Source: JABDOU01 sp041609995
GTDB taxonomy: Bacteria; Actinomycetota; Acidimicrobiia; Spongiisociales; SHLN01
Direction: 5' to 3'
DNA: 64,000 nt
Assembly (NCBI GenBank): GCA_041609995.1
Contig: JBFIPU010000006.1
Span: 4,025 to 68,024, forward strand
Below the pieces are notes generated by a model. The model saw nothing but the letters and a program-made list of their open reading frames with translations, made no database searches and was not told the origin of the DNA. This document shows positions 25,255 to 33,415 of the stretch, one piece after another (position 1 is the first letter of the stretch; every line of letters starts with the position of its first letter). A program made the translations under genes and the position numbers.

Positions 25255-25399
25255 AGCGATCCGGTCGGGAATCAAGAAGGCCTCCGAGTCGCTCAACAAC
25301 ATGCAGTCGGCCTGGGTGCAGGATCAGCAGGTCCAGATCAAGGATGGGGACGTCGAGAGCTATCAGGTCACACTGCGGGTCACGTTCATCGTGGGATGA
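25199..25399 (+). CDS. Dodecin (flavin-binding protein)
   Basis: Small flavin-storage protein; family members form hollow dodecamers that bind flavin or CoA and quench light-induced radical formation. 66 residues, the usual length. It begins MSVAKVIEITSRSDSSFDEA and contains IRSGIKKASESLNNMQSAWV, with the flavin-stacking tryptophan at W39. VQIKDGDVESYQVTLRVTF at the C-terminal strand is also typical. The ribosome site AAAGGAG lies a few bases before ATG. The stop overlaps the next ATG (ATGA at 25396-25399), so it is translationally coupled to an alkyltransferase-like gene. Confidence 0.93.
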   Translation: MSVAKVIEITSRSDSSFDEAIRSGIKKASESLNNMQSAWVQDQQVQIKDGDVESYQVTLRVTFIVG

Positions 25400-25689
25400 C
25401 GGGCGGTGGCGGCGGCAAGGCCGAGTTCACCGCTGAGGTGGTGCGGGTCTTGCGGTCCCTGGAGCCGGGTGACGTCGTTTCGTACGGAGAGGTGGCCGAG
25501 GAAGCCGGCTTTCCTGGTGCGGCCCGGGCAGTAGGGCGGGTGTTGAAGGAGGTCGACGGCGTGCCCTGGTGGCGGGTGGTGACGGCCGCCGGCCGCCTCG
25601 TGCCGGGCCATGAACTACGCCAGCGCGAACTGCTCGGTCGCGAAGGGGTCGAGGTGATCGGAAATCGGGTGACGAGGGTCAGTCGCTAG
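25396..25689 (+). CDS. Alkyltransferase-like protein (ATL, MGMT-domain, Cys replaced)
   Basis: 97-residue protein of the O6-alkylguanine-DNA alkyltransferase DNA-binding domain. In true MGMT the active site is PCHR; here it is VPWWRVV with Trp58 in place of cysteine. It therefore cannot accept an alkyl group and should act like ATL proteins, which bind O6-alkylguanine and flag it for nucleotide excision repair. Other family landmarks are LEPGDVVSYGEVAEEAG, PGAARAVGRVL (helix-turn-helix and arginine finger region) and VTAAGRLVPG. It starts at ATG within the dodecin stop. The last 11 bases overlap the convergent ACT-domain gene. Confidence 0.88.
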   Translation: MTGGGGGKAEFTAEVVRVLRSLEPGDVVSYGEVAEEAGFPGAARAVGRVLKEVDGVPWWRVVTAAGRLVPGHELRQRELLGREGVEVIGNRVTRVSR

Positions 25690-26200
25690 CCACCGGCTCG
25701 AGGTCCACCATCAGATCGTGCGCCACCTTTTCGATCGCGTCGTGGAGGTCTTCGGGAGCCAGGTCGGGGGGGAGGTGCAGCATCGCCGATGCTTGGAAGA
25801 GATGGCCTCCCATCGGAGCGTCCACGATTTCGGTCTCTAGCTCCTCGATGCTCACCCCGTTCGTGGCGAGCACGTGGGATACCTCGTGGACGATACCCGG
25901 GTGGTCCTGGCCGACCAGGCGCAGCGCCACGTGGGTGCCGGGCCCGTCCGGTTGGGTGGCGGCTGCCCGTTCGGCCATGACGTGTAGTACGCCGCTGGTC
26001 TCCAGTCGCTCCAGATCCTGGATGAGGTCATCAGCCTTGGAGCCGGGGACCTCGACGAGGACGATCCCGGCGAACTTGCCGGCGAGCTCTGCCATGTGGC
26101 TCTTTTCCCAGTTGCCACCGTGGTGGGCAACGACGCCCGACACGGCGTCAACCAGTCCGGCCCGGTCGTCGCCGATCACCGTGATCACCAATCTCGCCAT
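25679..26200 (-). CDS. ACT-domain protein, GcvR-like
   Basis: 173 residues made of two ACT domains, as in glycine cleavage system transcriptional repressor GcvR and related amino-acid sensors. The first begins MARLVITVIGDDRAGLVDAV with VVAHHGGNWEKSHMAELAG. The second begins HVALRLVGQDHPGIVHEVSH with NGVSIEELETEI. ACT repeats bind small ligands, often glycine or serine, at dimer interfaces. There is no DNA-binding domain, so any regulation would be indirect. The frame is open 12 codons upstream, but the ATG at 26200 fits the fold exactly. Convergent with the ATL gene with an 11-base overlap. Confidence 0.85.
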   Translation of the reverse strand: MARLVITVIGDDRAGLVDAVSGVVAHHGGNWEKSHMAELAGKFAGIVLVEVPGSKADDLIQDLERLETSGVLHVMAERAAATQPDGPGTHVALRLVGQDHPGIVHEVSHVLATNGVSIEELETEIVDAPMGGHLFQASAMLHLPPDLAPEDLHDAIEKVAHDLMVDLEPVASD

Positions 26201-26253
26201 GGCGGGAGCGTACCGGGAAACAGACAACCGCCACAAACCACGGGGTCTGTCAC

Positions 26254-26574
26254 ATGATGCGTGAAAAATGTGTCAAGAGCCGGCCCAACCGTGTCGATTC
26301 GACTCGGGTGAAGACACAGCAATGCCAAGTCGAAGCCTGCTGGGCCGCTCGTTTGCGTGGCTATGCCCATTGCATCGAGCACCAGTTGACGGTCGATCCG
26401 TATGCCTTACTCGACGATGACGCCGATGAGCTTTTTCCTCTCGAGCCGGCGTGGATCTGCATTCACGGAGCAGAGATCGGCAGCTGCTTTCTCAACTGGG
26501 TAGCCGAGTTTCCCGGTTTGGGCGAGACTCCCTACCACTACCGGGACCAGGTCTACGCGGTTTCTCTCAACTAG
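26254..26574 (+). CDS. Small hypothetical protein with a Cys/His cluster
   Basis: Up to 106 residues; function not recognised. CQVEACWAARLRGYAHCIEH has the spacing C-x4-C-x10-C-x2-H, which could hold a zinc ion. The remainder is acidic and aromatic-rich (LDDDADELFPLEPAWICIHG, YHYRDQVYAVSLN). The first ~18 residues from ATG 26254 look unlike the rest; GTG at 26308 is an alternative start that would keep the cluster. The stop overlaps the stop of the convergent acyl-CoA dehydrogenase by four bases. Tidy fit between neighbours supports a real gene. Confidence 0.55.
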   Translation: MMREKCVKSRPNRVDSTRVKTQQCQVEACWAARLRGYAHCIEHQLTVDPYALLDDDADELFPLEPAWICIHGAEIGSCFLNWVAEFPGLGETPYHYRDQVYAVSLN

Positions 26575-28355
26575 CCGACAAGGTATTTCGGTTCGACGGC
26601 GAAGAGCGCATCACCCGGTGCGGTGATCGAATCGACCAACCCGACGGCCGACGGCAGCAGCTGATCGAGATAGAACTCGGCCGTGGCGATCTTGGCATCG
26701 AGGAAATCCGGATCATCGTTCCCGGTCTCTTGGAGGGCCTCGGCGGCCAGCAGCGATTGGCCCAAAAAGTGGCCCCCGAGAACCGTGCCGAACATCCGGA
26801 GGTAGGGGGTGGCGCCGGACAGGGCCTGATTGGGATCCTCCGGCATCGCCGCCAACAGGTGCGAGGTGGCTGTGCTCAGGGCGTCAACTGCAGCGGCGAG
26901 TTTGCCGGCGATCGCCGGGCGGTGCGAGAGAGAAGACGCAGTCGCCCGCATCTCTTCGATCAATGAGGTGACCACCGCCCCACCGTCCATGGGGAGCTTG
27001 CGCATGACGAGATCGATGGCCTGGATCCCGTTGGTCCCTTCGTAGATGGGGGCAATGCGGGCATCCCGGTAGTGCTGGGCCATGCCCGTTTCCTCGATGT
27101 AACCCATGCCGCCATGTACCTGGAGCGCCAGCGACGTCACCTCGCACCCGATGTCGGTGCACCATGCTTTGCTGATCGGTGTCAGCAGGGCGGCGCGGTT
27201 GGCAGCTGCGATCCGTTCTTCCTCGGTGGCCGCTCCGTTGCTGATATCGATCGCTGCAGCGTCGGCGTAGATGATGCAACGCATCGCCTCGATGTAGGCC
27301 TTCATCGTCATCAGCATGCGGCGGACGTCAGGGTGGTCGATGATGGGCGACGACTCGGAGGCGCCGACGGCCCGGCCCTGGCGACGCTCCTGGGCATAGT
27401 CCACCGCCTGCTGGTAGGCCCGGTCGGCGATGCCGAGGCCTTCGTTGCCGACCGCCAGGCGGGCGCCATTCATCATCGTGAACATCGCACGCATGCCGTT
27501 GTGCTCGCCTCCGATCATGTAACCGATGGCCCCGTCTGAGTTCTCACCGTAATTGAGCACAGCAGTCGGGCTCCCGTGAATGCCCAGCTTGTGCTCGATC
27601 GAGGCGCAAAAGATGTCGTTTTCTTTGCCCAGGGATCCGTCTTCGTTGACCAGGTATTTGGGCACGATGAAGAGCGAGATCCCCTTGGTCCCGGGGGGTG
27701 AGCCCGGGGTACGGGCGAGCACGAGGTGGATGATGTTGTCGGCCATGTCATGCTCGCCGTAGGTGATGAAGATCTTGTTGCCTTTGATGAGCCACGATCC
27801 GTCCTCGCGGGGCTCAGCCCGCGTGCGGAGCGCTCCGACATCCGAACCGGCGTGCGGCTCGGTGAGGTTCATGGTGCCCGCCCATTCACCGGTGAGCAGT
27901 TTGGGCAGATAGGTGGCCTGTTGCTCGGGGGTGCCGTGGTGGATCAGGGCATCGATGGCGCTCTGAGTCAGCAGCGGACACAGGGTCCAGGCCATGTTGG
28001 CGGCGTTCAACATCTCCATCACGGCGGTCCCCACGAGGACCGGGAAGCCATGTCCGCCGTGCTCCTCGGGAACCGGCACCGCGCTCCAGCCGGCTGACAC
28101 GAACTGGCGGTACGCCTCCTTGAACCCGGGCGGAGTGGTGACCGATCCATCGGAGTTGCGGACCGATCCGATTTCGTCGCCGACGGTGTTGAGTGGCGCG
28201 ATCTGGTCCTGGACGAAGCGGGCCGCCTCGTCGAGGGCGCCGTACACCGTCTCGACGTCGGCCGACTGGAAGGGAGCCATCTCGACGATGTCATCGAGGC
28301 CCACGACCGAGGTGAGCACGAACTTCATGTCCCGGAGGGGGGCGGTGTAGGTCAT
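26571..28355 (-). CDS. Long acyl-CoA dehydrogenase (DmdC/FadE-like)
   Basis: 594-residue member of the large acyl-CoA dehydrogenases that carry an extra N-terminal segment and a C-terminal helical extension. The N-terminus YTAPLRDMKFVLTSVVGLDD matches the Y-x-APLRDM-x-FVL motif of DmdC (methylthiopropionyl-CoA dehydrogenase) and related FadE proteins. The core shows MNLTEPHAGSDVGALRTRAE, WLIKGNKIFITYGEHD, KGISLFIVPKYLV, KLGIHGSPTAVLNY, and the catalytic-glutamate region IAPIYEGTNGIQAIDLV. The C-terminal ~130 residues are the AcylCoA_DH C-terminal domain. Substrate range (medium/long chain or sulfur-containing) cannot be decided. Divergent from the LLM oxidoreductase. Confidence 0.92.
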   Translation of the reverse strand: MTYTAPLRDMKFVLTSVVGLDDIVEMAPFQSADVETVYGALDEAARFVQDQIAPLNTVGDEIGSVRNSDGSVTTPPGFKEAYRQFVSAGWSAVPVPEEHGGHGFPVLVGTAVMEMLNAANMAWTLCPLLTQSAIDALIHHGTPEQQATYLPKLLTGEWAGTMNLTEPHAGSDVGALRTRAEPREDGSWLIKGNKIFITYGEHDMADNIIHLVLARTPGSPPGTKGISLFIVPKYLVNEDGSLGKENDIFCASIEHKLGIHGSPTAVLNYGENSDGAIGYMIGGEHNGMRAMFTMMNGARLAVGNEGLGIADRAYQQAVDYAQERRQGRAVGASESSPIIDHPDVRRMLMTMKAYIEAMRCIIYADAAAIDISNGAATEEERIAAANRAALLTPISKAWCTDIGCEVTSLALQVHGGMGYIEETGMAQHYRDARIAPIYEGTNGIQAIDLVMRKLPMDGGAVVTSLIEEMRATASSLSHRPAIAGKLAAAVDALSTATSHLLAAMPEDPNQALSGATPYLRMFGTVLGGHFLGQSLLAAEALQETGNDDPDFLDAKIATAEFYLDQLLPSAVGLVDSITAPGDALFAVEPKYLVG

Positions 28356-28458
28356 GTCCTCAGATTAGAGGCCTGTCCGCGCTTGGTCCGGGTCCCGGAA
28401 GGCGAGGGAGAGCGTGTGCAGATTGGTCGCCGTCAGCCACTCCGATACTGTTGGCGCG

Positions 28459-29349
28459 ATGGACATCGGATTACAGCTACCCGAGATCGAGCGGGTGGTC
28501 GGCTGGCCGGAATACCGGGCGATGGCGGTGCTCGCTGAAGAAGTCGGGTTCGACTCGATCTGGCTGGGCGACCATCTGCTGTACGACAAGCCGGATGGAC
28601 CGAAGGGCCCGTGGGAGTGCTGGACCCAGTTGGCGGCGGTCGCGGCCGTGACCGAGCGCGTGCTCTTGGGCCCGCTGGTTTCGCCGACAGGCTTTCGCAA
28701 CCCGGCACTGCTCGTGAAGATGGCGGCGACCGTCGATGAGATATCGAACGGCCGGCTGGTGTTGGGGCTCGGCTCGGGCTGGAATGAGCGGGAGTATGAA
28801 GCCTACGGGTTCCCGTTCGATCAGCGGGTGAGTCGCTTCGCCGAGGCGTTCGAGATCATTCATGCACTCGTTCGTGACGGTTACTGCGACTTCGAAGGCG
28901 AATACCACCGGGCGCGACGACTCCACATGGTTCCCCGAGCCCGGCCAGATCTACCCATCATGATCGGCTCGACCGGCCCCAGGATGCTGTCCCTCACCGC
29001 CCCCCACATCGACTGGTGGAACGAATGGTGGAGCCGTTTCGACAACGACGCCCGTGGACTCGATCCCCTGCTCTCGCGCCTAGACGCGGCGCTGGTGGCC
29101 TCCGGGCGGAGTCCGGATGAGGTGGTTCGTTCTGTGGCGATCCTGGTGGCGCTGCCGGACGGCGCAGGACGGCTGATGGGAGCCGAGGTCGACGTGCCGG
29201 CCATCACCGGATCACCGGGGGAAATCGCTGACCGGATTCGGGCGTTTGCACCCAAGGTCGACCACGTGCAGATCGTGCTGGATCCGATCGATCGCGGCTC
29301 GATCGAGGCCATGGGAGCGATCCTTCCGTTGATCCGGACCGGCGCCTGA
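28459..29349 (+). CDS. LLM-class flavin (F420 or FMN) dependent oxidoreductase
   Basis: 296-residue luciferase-like TIM barrel from ATG at 28459. Landmarks are MDIGLQLPEIERVVGWPEYR, AEEVGFDSIWLGDHLLY, RVLLGPLVSPTGFRNPALLV, the conserved LVLGLGSGWNEREYEAYGFP, RFAEAFEIIHALVRDG and LPIMIGSTGPRMLSL. These proteins oxidise or reduce alcohols, aldehydes or xenobiotics with F420 or reduced FMN; actinobacteria have many F420 forms. The C-terminus has a typical TIM-barrel phosphate-binding end. An in-frame ATG at 28414 would add 15 residues without homology. No clear operon partner, though the cyclophilin gene follows 51 bases later. Confidence 0.88.
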   Translation: MDIGLQLPEIERVVGWPEYRAMAVLAEEVGFDSIWLGDHLLYDKPDGPKGPWECWTQLAAVAAVTERVLLGPLVSPTGFRNPALLVKMAATVDEISNGRLVLGLGSGWNEREYEAYGFPFDQRVSRFAEAFEIIHALVRDGYCDFEGEYHRARRLHMVPRARPDLPIMIGSTGPRMLSLTAPHIDWWNEWWSRFDNDARGLDPLLSRLDAALVASGRSPDEVVRSVAILVALPDGAGRLMGAEVDVPAITGSPGEIADRIRAFAPKVDHVQIVLDPIDRGSIEAMGAILPLIRTGA

Positions 29350-29400
29350 GATGGCATGGCGGCGGGTAACGTGCAGGCGACATCGGGGACTAGGAGGTCC

Positions 29401-29901
29401 ATGAAGTACGACAATGCACCGGAGCTGACGATCGATCTGGACAAGAGCTACGGGGCAACGCTCCACACGAACCACGGCGACATCGAGCTGCAGCTCGACG
29501 CCCCCCGGTCCCCGCAAACCGTGAACAACTTCGTCTTCCTGGCACGTGAGGGGTTCTACGACGGTGTGATATTCCACCGCGTCGTTCCCGGATTCGTCAT
29601 CCAAGGGGGAGACCCGACCGGAACCGGCAGCGGCGGGCCCGGATACAAGTTCCGGGATGAGCTCGAAGGGGAGGGTTCGTACACCCGGGGAACCTTGGCG
29701 ATGGCCAACGCCGGCCCCAACACCAATGGCTCCCAATTCTTCATCTGTCTCGCCGATGTCGGCCTGCCACACGCCTACACCATTTTCGGCAGTGTCTCCT
29801 CCGGCATGGAGGCGGTGGATGCGATCGCAGCCGAGCCCCGAGCCGGCGAGAGGCCGATCAACGACTGCGTCATCCAGCGGGTGACCGTCACCGAGTCTTG
29901 A
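29401..29901 (+). CDS. Peptidyl-prolyl cis-trans isomerase, cyclophilin type
   Basis: Catalyses proline isomerisation during protein folding. 166 residues from ATG at 29401, directly after a TAGGAGGTCC ribosome site. Cyclophilin core motifs are ATLHTNHGDIELQLD, PQTVNNFVFLAREGFYDGVI, FHRVVPGFVIQGGDPTGTGS, GPGYKFRDE, GTLAMANAGPNTNGSQFFIC and YTIFGSVSSGMEAVDAI. Active-site Arg (FHRV), Phe and Gln/Met residues are present. There is no signal peptide, so it is cytosolic. The stop overlaps the TTG start of the glutaredoxin gene (TTGA, 29898-29901), so the two are coupled. Confidence 0.94.
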   Translation: MKYDNAPELTIDLDKSYGATLHTNHGDIELQLDAPRSPQTVNNFVFLAREGFYDGVIFHRVVPGFVIQGGDPTGTGSGGPGYKFRDELEGEGSYTRGTLAMANAGPNTNGSQFFICLADVGLPHAYTIFGSVSSGMEAVDAIAAEPRAGERPINDCVIQRVTVTES

Positions 29902-30161
29902 CCGACCCGGCCATCACCGTCTATTGGCGACCCGGGTGCGGGTTTTGCCGGCGCCTGTTCGACCAGCTCGACGCGCACGGTCTGTCGGTGGAACGGCGCA
30001 ACATCTGGGAAGACCTGGAGGCGGCCACCTTCGTGCGCTCGGTCGCCGACGGCAACGAGACCGTGCCGACAGTTCAGATCGGATCCAGGGCTCTGGTCAA
30101 TCCGACCTTTCGTCAAATCCAGGAGGCGCTCGCACCACAAGGCCGCGGTCAGAACGCCTGA
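29898..30161 (+). CDS. Glutaredoxin-like protein (mycoredoxin type)
   Basis: 87-residue thioredoxin-fold oxidoreductase with the active site WRPGCGFCRRLFDQL (CGFC), close to the CGYC of mycoredoxin-1, which uses mycothiol to reduce protein disulfides. The cis-proline loop is NETVPTVQIG. RNIWEDLEAATFVRSVADG matches the RNIWED..AA..VR..A.GN pattern seen in actinobacterial mycoredoxins, as I recall it. The start is TTG overlapping the cyclophilin stop. The thiol partner (mycothiol) is inferred from the actinobacterial setting. Confidence 0.9.
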   Translation: MTDPAITVYWRPGCGFCRRLFDQLDAHGLSVERRNIWEDLEAATFVRSVADGNETVPTVQIGSRALVNPTFRQIQEALAPQGRGQNA

Positions 30162-30236
30162 TTATCAGGCCGGCTGACGACGCGCCGTGCTCAGCAAGCC
30201 CTGACATGGGCCCGGCTCCGAGTTCAGCGCTGCAGA

Positions 30237-31025
30237 TCAGGGCGAGGTCGTCACCGGTGCCTGTGGGACCTGCGTCGTCGATGGCGCCTGGGGCGAGCGG
30301 GGTGCCGTTGTGGTCGAGGTCGTGCTCACTTCCCCGGGCGTCGTCGTGGTCGGGGTCTCTGTCACGATCGAGGTGGTCGTCGTCGAGTCCAGTGCGATCG
30401 GGTCCGACTCGGGGGGCAGGCCGTCGGTGGTGGGGGCCGAGCCCGGAAGCTGGGTGGATGACGAACTGGACTCCGGCGGCGATGTGGTCGACGTGCTCGA
30501 CGCGATCGGACCGAGCGGTTGCTCGGGTTCCTGGGTGGTAGACGGCAACGAGCCGGCCCCTGTCCCGGTGCCGGGCTCGGTCGCCACGGTTTCGACGCTT
30601 CCGGATTGGATCTCCACAGCGAGAACCTCCGGTTCGACGGCCGGCGGGGGGAAGGCCACCTGCATGGCCATCCCCAATCCGAAGAGCACCATCAAGGTCC
30701 CGATGCCCCCGATGATCTTGGCCGCCAGTGGCCTGGGCGGCTCATCGCCGGGCCCCCCTTCGAGATGGCGCCGATGACGCTGCGTGGCGGCCCGGACGAG
30801 GGCCTGGCGGCGGCGAGCGTCCATGGTCGTCGAACGGGGCATGGGACGCGCGGAACCGGTCGGCTTGGCGGCGGTCGCGTTCGAGCTGTCAACCGAACGG
30901 TGGCCAGAACTGTCGCCCCCCACAAGCCTCGGGCCGACAGGACGTCGCCTGAGTTCCTCGCCCACTGGGTCCTTCCCCTTGAAAAGAGCCCCCTCCCTTA
31001 CCGCGCCCATGTTACTCGCGCGCAT
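30237..31025 (-). CDS. Single-pass membrane protein with Ser/Thr/Pro-rich extracytoplasmic tail
   Basis: Up to 262 residues, unrecognised. The N-terminal ~100 residues are basic and Arg-rich (MDARRRQALVRAATQRHRRH). One hydrophobic helix (IIGGIGTLMVLFGLGMAMQV) follows. The remaining ~130 residues are low-complexity, almost entirely Thr, Ser, Pro, Glu (STSTTSPPESSSSSTQ, TPTTTTPGEVSTTSTTTAP). Topology is probably cytoplasmic N-terminus with an exposed, possibly glycosylated tail. Start codon uncertain: ATG at 31025 or 31010, or a GTG further in. It lies downstream of the hybrid kinase gene on the same strand, 65 bases away. Confidence 0.6.
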   Translation of the reverse strand: MRASNMGAVREGALFKGKDPVGEELRRRPVGPRLVGGDSSGHRSVDSSNATAAKPTGSARPMPRSTTMDARRRQALVRAATQRHRRHLEGGPGDEPPRPLAAKIIGGIGTLMVLFGLGMAMQVAFPPPAVEPEVLAVEIQSGSVETVATEPGTGTGAGSLPSTTQEPEQPLGPIASSTSTTSPPESSSSSTQLPGSAPTTDGLPPESDPIALDSTTTTSIVTETPTTTTPGEVSTTSTTTAPRSPQAPSTTQVPQAPVTTSP

Positions 31026-31090
31026 CGTGGGCTGAACCAGGTGGACGGGAGGTCGCCGCCGGGTGTGACATGTGCCGTCGCTTTGGGCGG

Positions 31091-32662
31091 CTAGGCCCCC
31101 GCTCTGGCAGACAGCACGGCCTCGATCCCTTCACCGAGTTCGTTCACATCGAACGGTTTGCGGAGCACGGCTGCGGCTCCCACGGCGAAGGCTGCATTGA
31201 TCGACGCCTCGTCCACGCGCCCGGTGGCAACGATCGCTGGAATGTCGACGATATCGCCCACTGCTTGTAGAAAGTCGGTGCCGTCCATGTCTGGCAGCCC
31301 GAGGTCTGAGATGACGAGATCGAATGGGCGTGCCTCCAAGGCCTCGAGACCATCGGTCGCTGTTCCCACCCCATAGACCGCGAAATCGAGTTGTTCGAGC
31401 ATGTGGATTGTGACCTGGCGGTTGACTTCGTCATCTTCGACCAGCAGCACGGATCGCTTCGGCTGCTGCTCCCGCAACCAGTGACGGGTGATGAGTTGTT
31501 CGACACCTTGCCGGGCCGCTTCGATTGCCGTCGCCAGCTCGTCGGCATCGATGGGCCGCGTGAGGTACCCCGCCACCCCGATTTCCTGGCTTTTGGCAGC
31601 ATCACCGCGTTGGCCAGATGTGGTGATGATCAACATCGGGTTCTCCGGATGGTCGGCACGGATCGTCATGATGCGCCCGAACCCGAAGTGGTCGAGATCG
31701 ATGATGATCACGTCATCTGCCGTCTCGGGTGATCCAATCGGGGTGAGGCCGATCTCGTCCACCAGTTCCCTCAGAGACTCGAGCTGGGCCTCGGCCGACA
31801 GGACGACAGCTTGGGTAGCCGGGGTCACGTCGTGGATGGTGGCCTCATCGCTTGGGCGGGTGGCAAAGCCGATGACGAGGCTGAAGGTGGAACCCCGGCC
31901 CACTGTCGACGTGACGGTCAGCCGCCCATCCATGAGGTCTGCCAGTTGCCGACAGATCGCCAGCCCCAGGCCGGTGCCGCCGTGGGTTCTGGTTGTTGAA
32001 TCGGCTGCCTGTTCATAGGGGTCGAAGATGGCCTCGAGCCGATCCCCGGGAATACCGGTTCCCGTGTCGGCGACGTCGATGCGAATCGTGGCGTGGTGCG
32101 CACCACTGGAAACGATCCGAATGCCCACGACCACCGAGCCCTCGTCGGTGAATTTGATGGCATTGCCCACGAGGTTGACGAGGATTTGGCGGAGCCGGCC
32201 GGGGTCTCCGATCACGCGCTGGGGGAGCCCGATCGGGATGTCGGAGGCGAGGAAGATGTTCTTCTCTGTGGCCAGCGGGCGGAGCGTGGACAGGACGCGG
32301 CCGACGACATCGACGAGGTCGAACGGCATCTCCTCGAGCCGCATGCCGTTGGCGTCGAGTTTCGAGAGGTCGAGGATGTCGTTGATCAGCGTCAGTAGCT
32401 CGTCGCTGGCCTGCTTGGAGACGAGCAGCATTTCGCGCTGCTGGTCGGTGGGCGCGGTATCGAGGAGGAGATCGATCATCCCGAGCACGGCCGACATCGG
32501 GGTCCGCAACTCGTGAGAGAGATGTGCGAGAAGCTTGACGCGTTGCTCTGCGTCGCGCTCCTGAGCCTCCAGCTGTTGCTCGAGCTCCTCGACCCGGCTC
32601 GACATCGCCTCGAGCGTCGTCACGATAGGAGTATTCGGTTCATCACGCGCGGCAAGACTCAT
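31091..32662 (-). CDS. Cytoplasmic hybrid histidine kinase with two receiver domains
   Basis: 523 residues from ATG at 32662, no membrane segments or signal. A short coiled coil (residues ~18-45) precedes the HisKA domain with the phosphoacceptor His50 in LLAHLSHELRTPMSAV. The ATPase domain has NLVGNAIKFTD (N box), DVADTGTGIPG (G1), IFDPYEQ (F box) and HGGTGLGLAI (G2). A first receiver-like domain (~275-385) carries IIIDLDHFGFGR in place of the usual phosphoacceptor loop and looks degenerate. The second (~395-523) is complete: LLVEDDEVNR, VISDLGLPDMDG with the acceptor Asp, and RKPFD. It probably senses an internal signal. The frame continues upstream to 33433 but overlaps the opposite-strand LysM gene, so that part is rejected. 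The domain order HK-REC-REC resembles BarA-like enzymes. Confidence 0.9.
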   Translation of the reverse strand: MSLAARDEPNTPIVTTLEAMSSRVEELEQQLEAQERDAEQRVKLLAHLSHELRTPMSAVLGMIDLLLDTAPTDQQREMLLVSKQASDELLTLINDILDLSKLDANGMRLEEMPFDLVDVVGRVLSTLRPLATEKNIFLASDIPIGLPQRVIGDPGRLRQILVNLVGNAIKFTDEGSVVVGIRIVSSGAHHATIRIDVADTGTGIPGDRLEAIFDPYEQAADSTTRTHGGTGLGLAICRQLADLMDGRLTVTSTVGRGSTFSLVIGFATRPSDEATIHDVTPATQAVVLSAEAQLESLRELVDEIGLTPIGSPETADDVIIIDLDHFGFGRIMTIRADHPENPMLIITTSGQRGDAAKSQEIGVAGYLTRPIDADELATAIEAARQGVEQLITRHWLREQQPKRSVLLVEDDEVNRQVTIHMLEQLDFAVYGVGTATDGLEALEARPFDLVISDLGLPDMDGTDFLQAVGDIVDIPAIVATGRVDEASINAAFAVGAAAVLRKPFDVNELGEGIEAVLSARAGA

Positions 32663-32782
32663 GCACTGTGTTATCGACCCCTTTGGGCGGCGAGTGGAGG
32701 GGAAATCGCCAACGGGGATGGCGGCCGAAGTGGGGGTCGGCGCTACAGTCATCGCCGTCCGCCCGCCACCGAAAGGAACCTT

Positions 32783-33349
32783 ATGGGACTGATTGACTTC
32801 GTGAAAGCCGCTGGACGCAAGATCGGTATCGGCGACGACCAGGAGGATCGCAAAGAAGAGGCGGCGGCTCGGCGGTCGGAGGCCCAGGCTCAGGCTCGGG
32901 CCAGAGCGGCCGCCGCCGATCGCGCCCAGGCGCAGGCCGACGCGGCGAAATCGGCAGATCGCGTCGAACAACTCGACCGCCAGGAAGAGATCATGGATTT
33001 CGTCAAGAAGTTCGACTTCGATGTCAAAAACTTCGGCCTCCACCTCGAGGACGACATCGCGATCGTGACCGGCGAGGCGGCCACACAGATCGATCGCGAG
33101 AAGGCCGTGCTGGTGGTGGGAAACCACGAGGGAATCGCCGCAGTCGACGACCGAATGACGGTTTCTGAACCGGCTCCGGAATCGCAGTTTCACACAGTGG
33201 TGAGAGGCGACACGTTGTCGAAGATCGCCAAGGCCTATTACGGCGATGCCATGAAGTACCCGCAAATCTTCGATGCCAACCGGCCGATGCTGACGGACCC
33301 GGATCTGATCTATCCCGGGCAGGTGCTTCGTATCCCTCCACTCGACTGA
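32783..33349 (+). CDS. LysM/BON protein, Kbp (YgaU)-like
   Basis: 188 residues from ATG at 32783 with AAAGGAACC upstream. The N-terminus MGLIDFVKAAGRKIGIGDD strongly resembles the E. coli K+-binding protein Kbp (MGLFNFVKxAGxK). An Ala/Arg/Gln-rich coiled-coil-like insertion (~22-65) is followed by a BON-like region (IMDFVKKFDFDVKNFGLHLE, IVTGEA, KAVLVVGNHEGIAAVDD) and a C-terminal LysM domain (FHTVVRGDTLSKIAKAYYGD, IYPGQVLRIP). Kbp is a cytoplasmic K+ sensor in E. coli; whether this one binds K+ is inferred. It is longer than Kbp (149 aa) because of the Ala-rich insertion. Divergent from the hybrid kinase with 120 bases between. Confidence 0.85.
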   Translation: MGLIDFVKAAGRKIGIGDDQEDRKEEAAARRSEAQAQARARAAAADRAQAQADAAKSADRVEQLDRQEEIMDFVKKFDFDVKNFGLHLEDDIAIVTGEAATQIDREKAVLVVGNHEGIAAVDDRMTVSEPAPESQFHTVVRGDTLSKIAKAYYGDAMKYPQIFDANRPMLTDPDLIYPGQVLRIPPLD

Positions 33350-33415
33350 TCTGGGGAAGACGTCAACGGCACCGGGGCCGACAAGTCTGGTCGGGCCATG
33401 ACGACGAACCGATGA

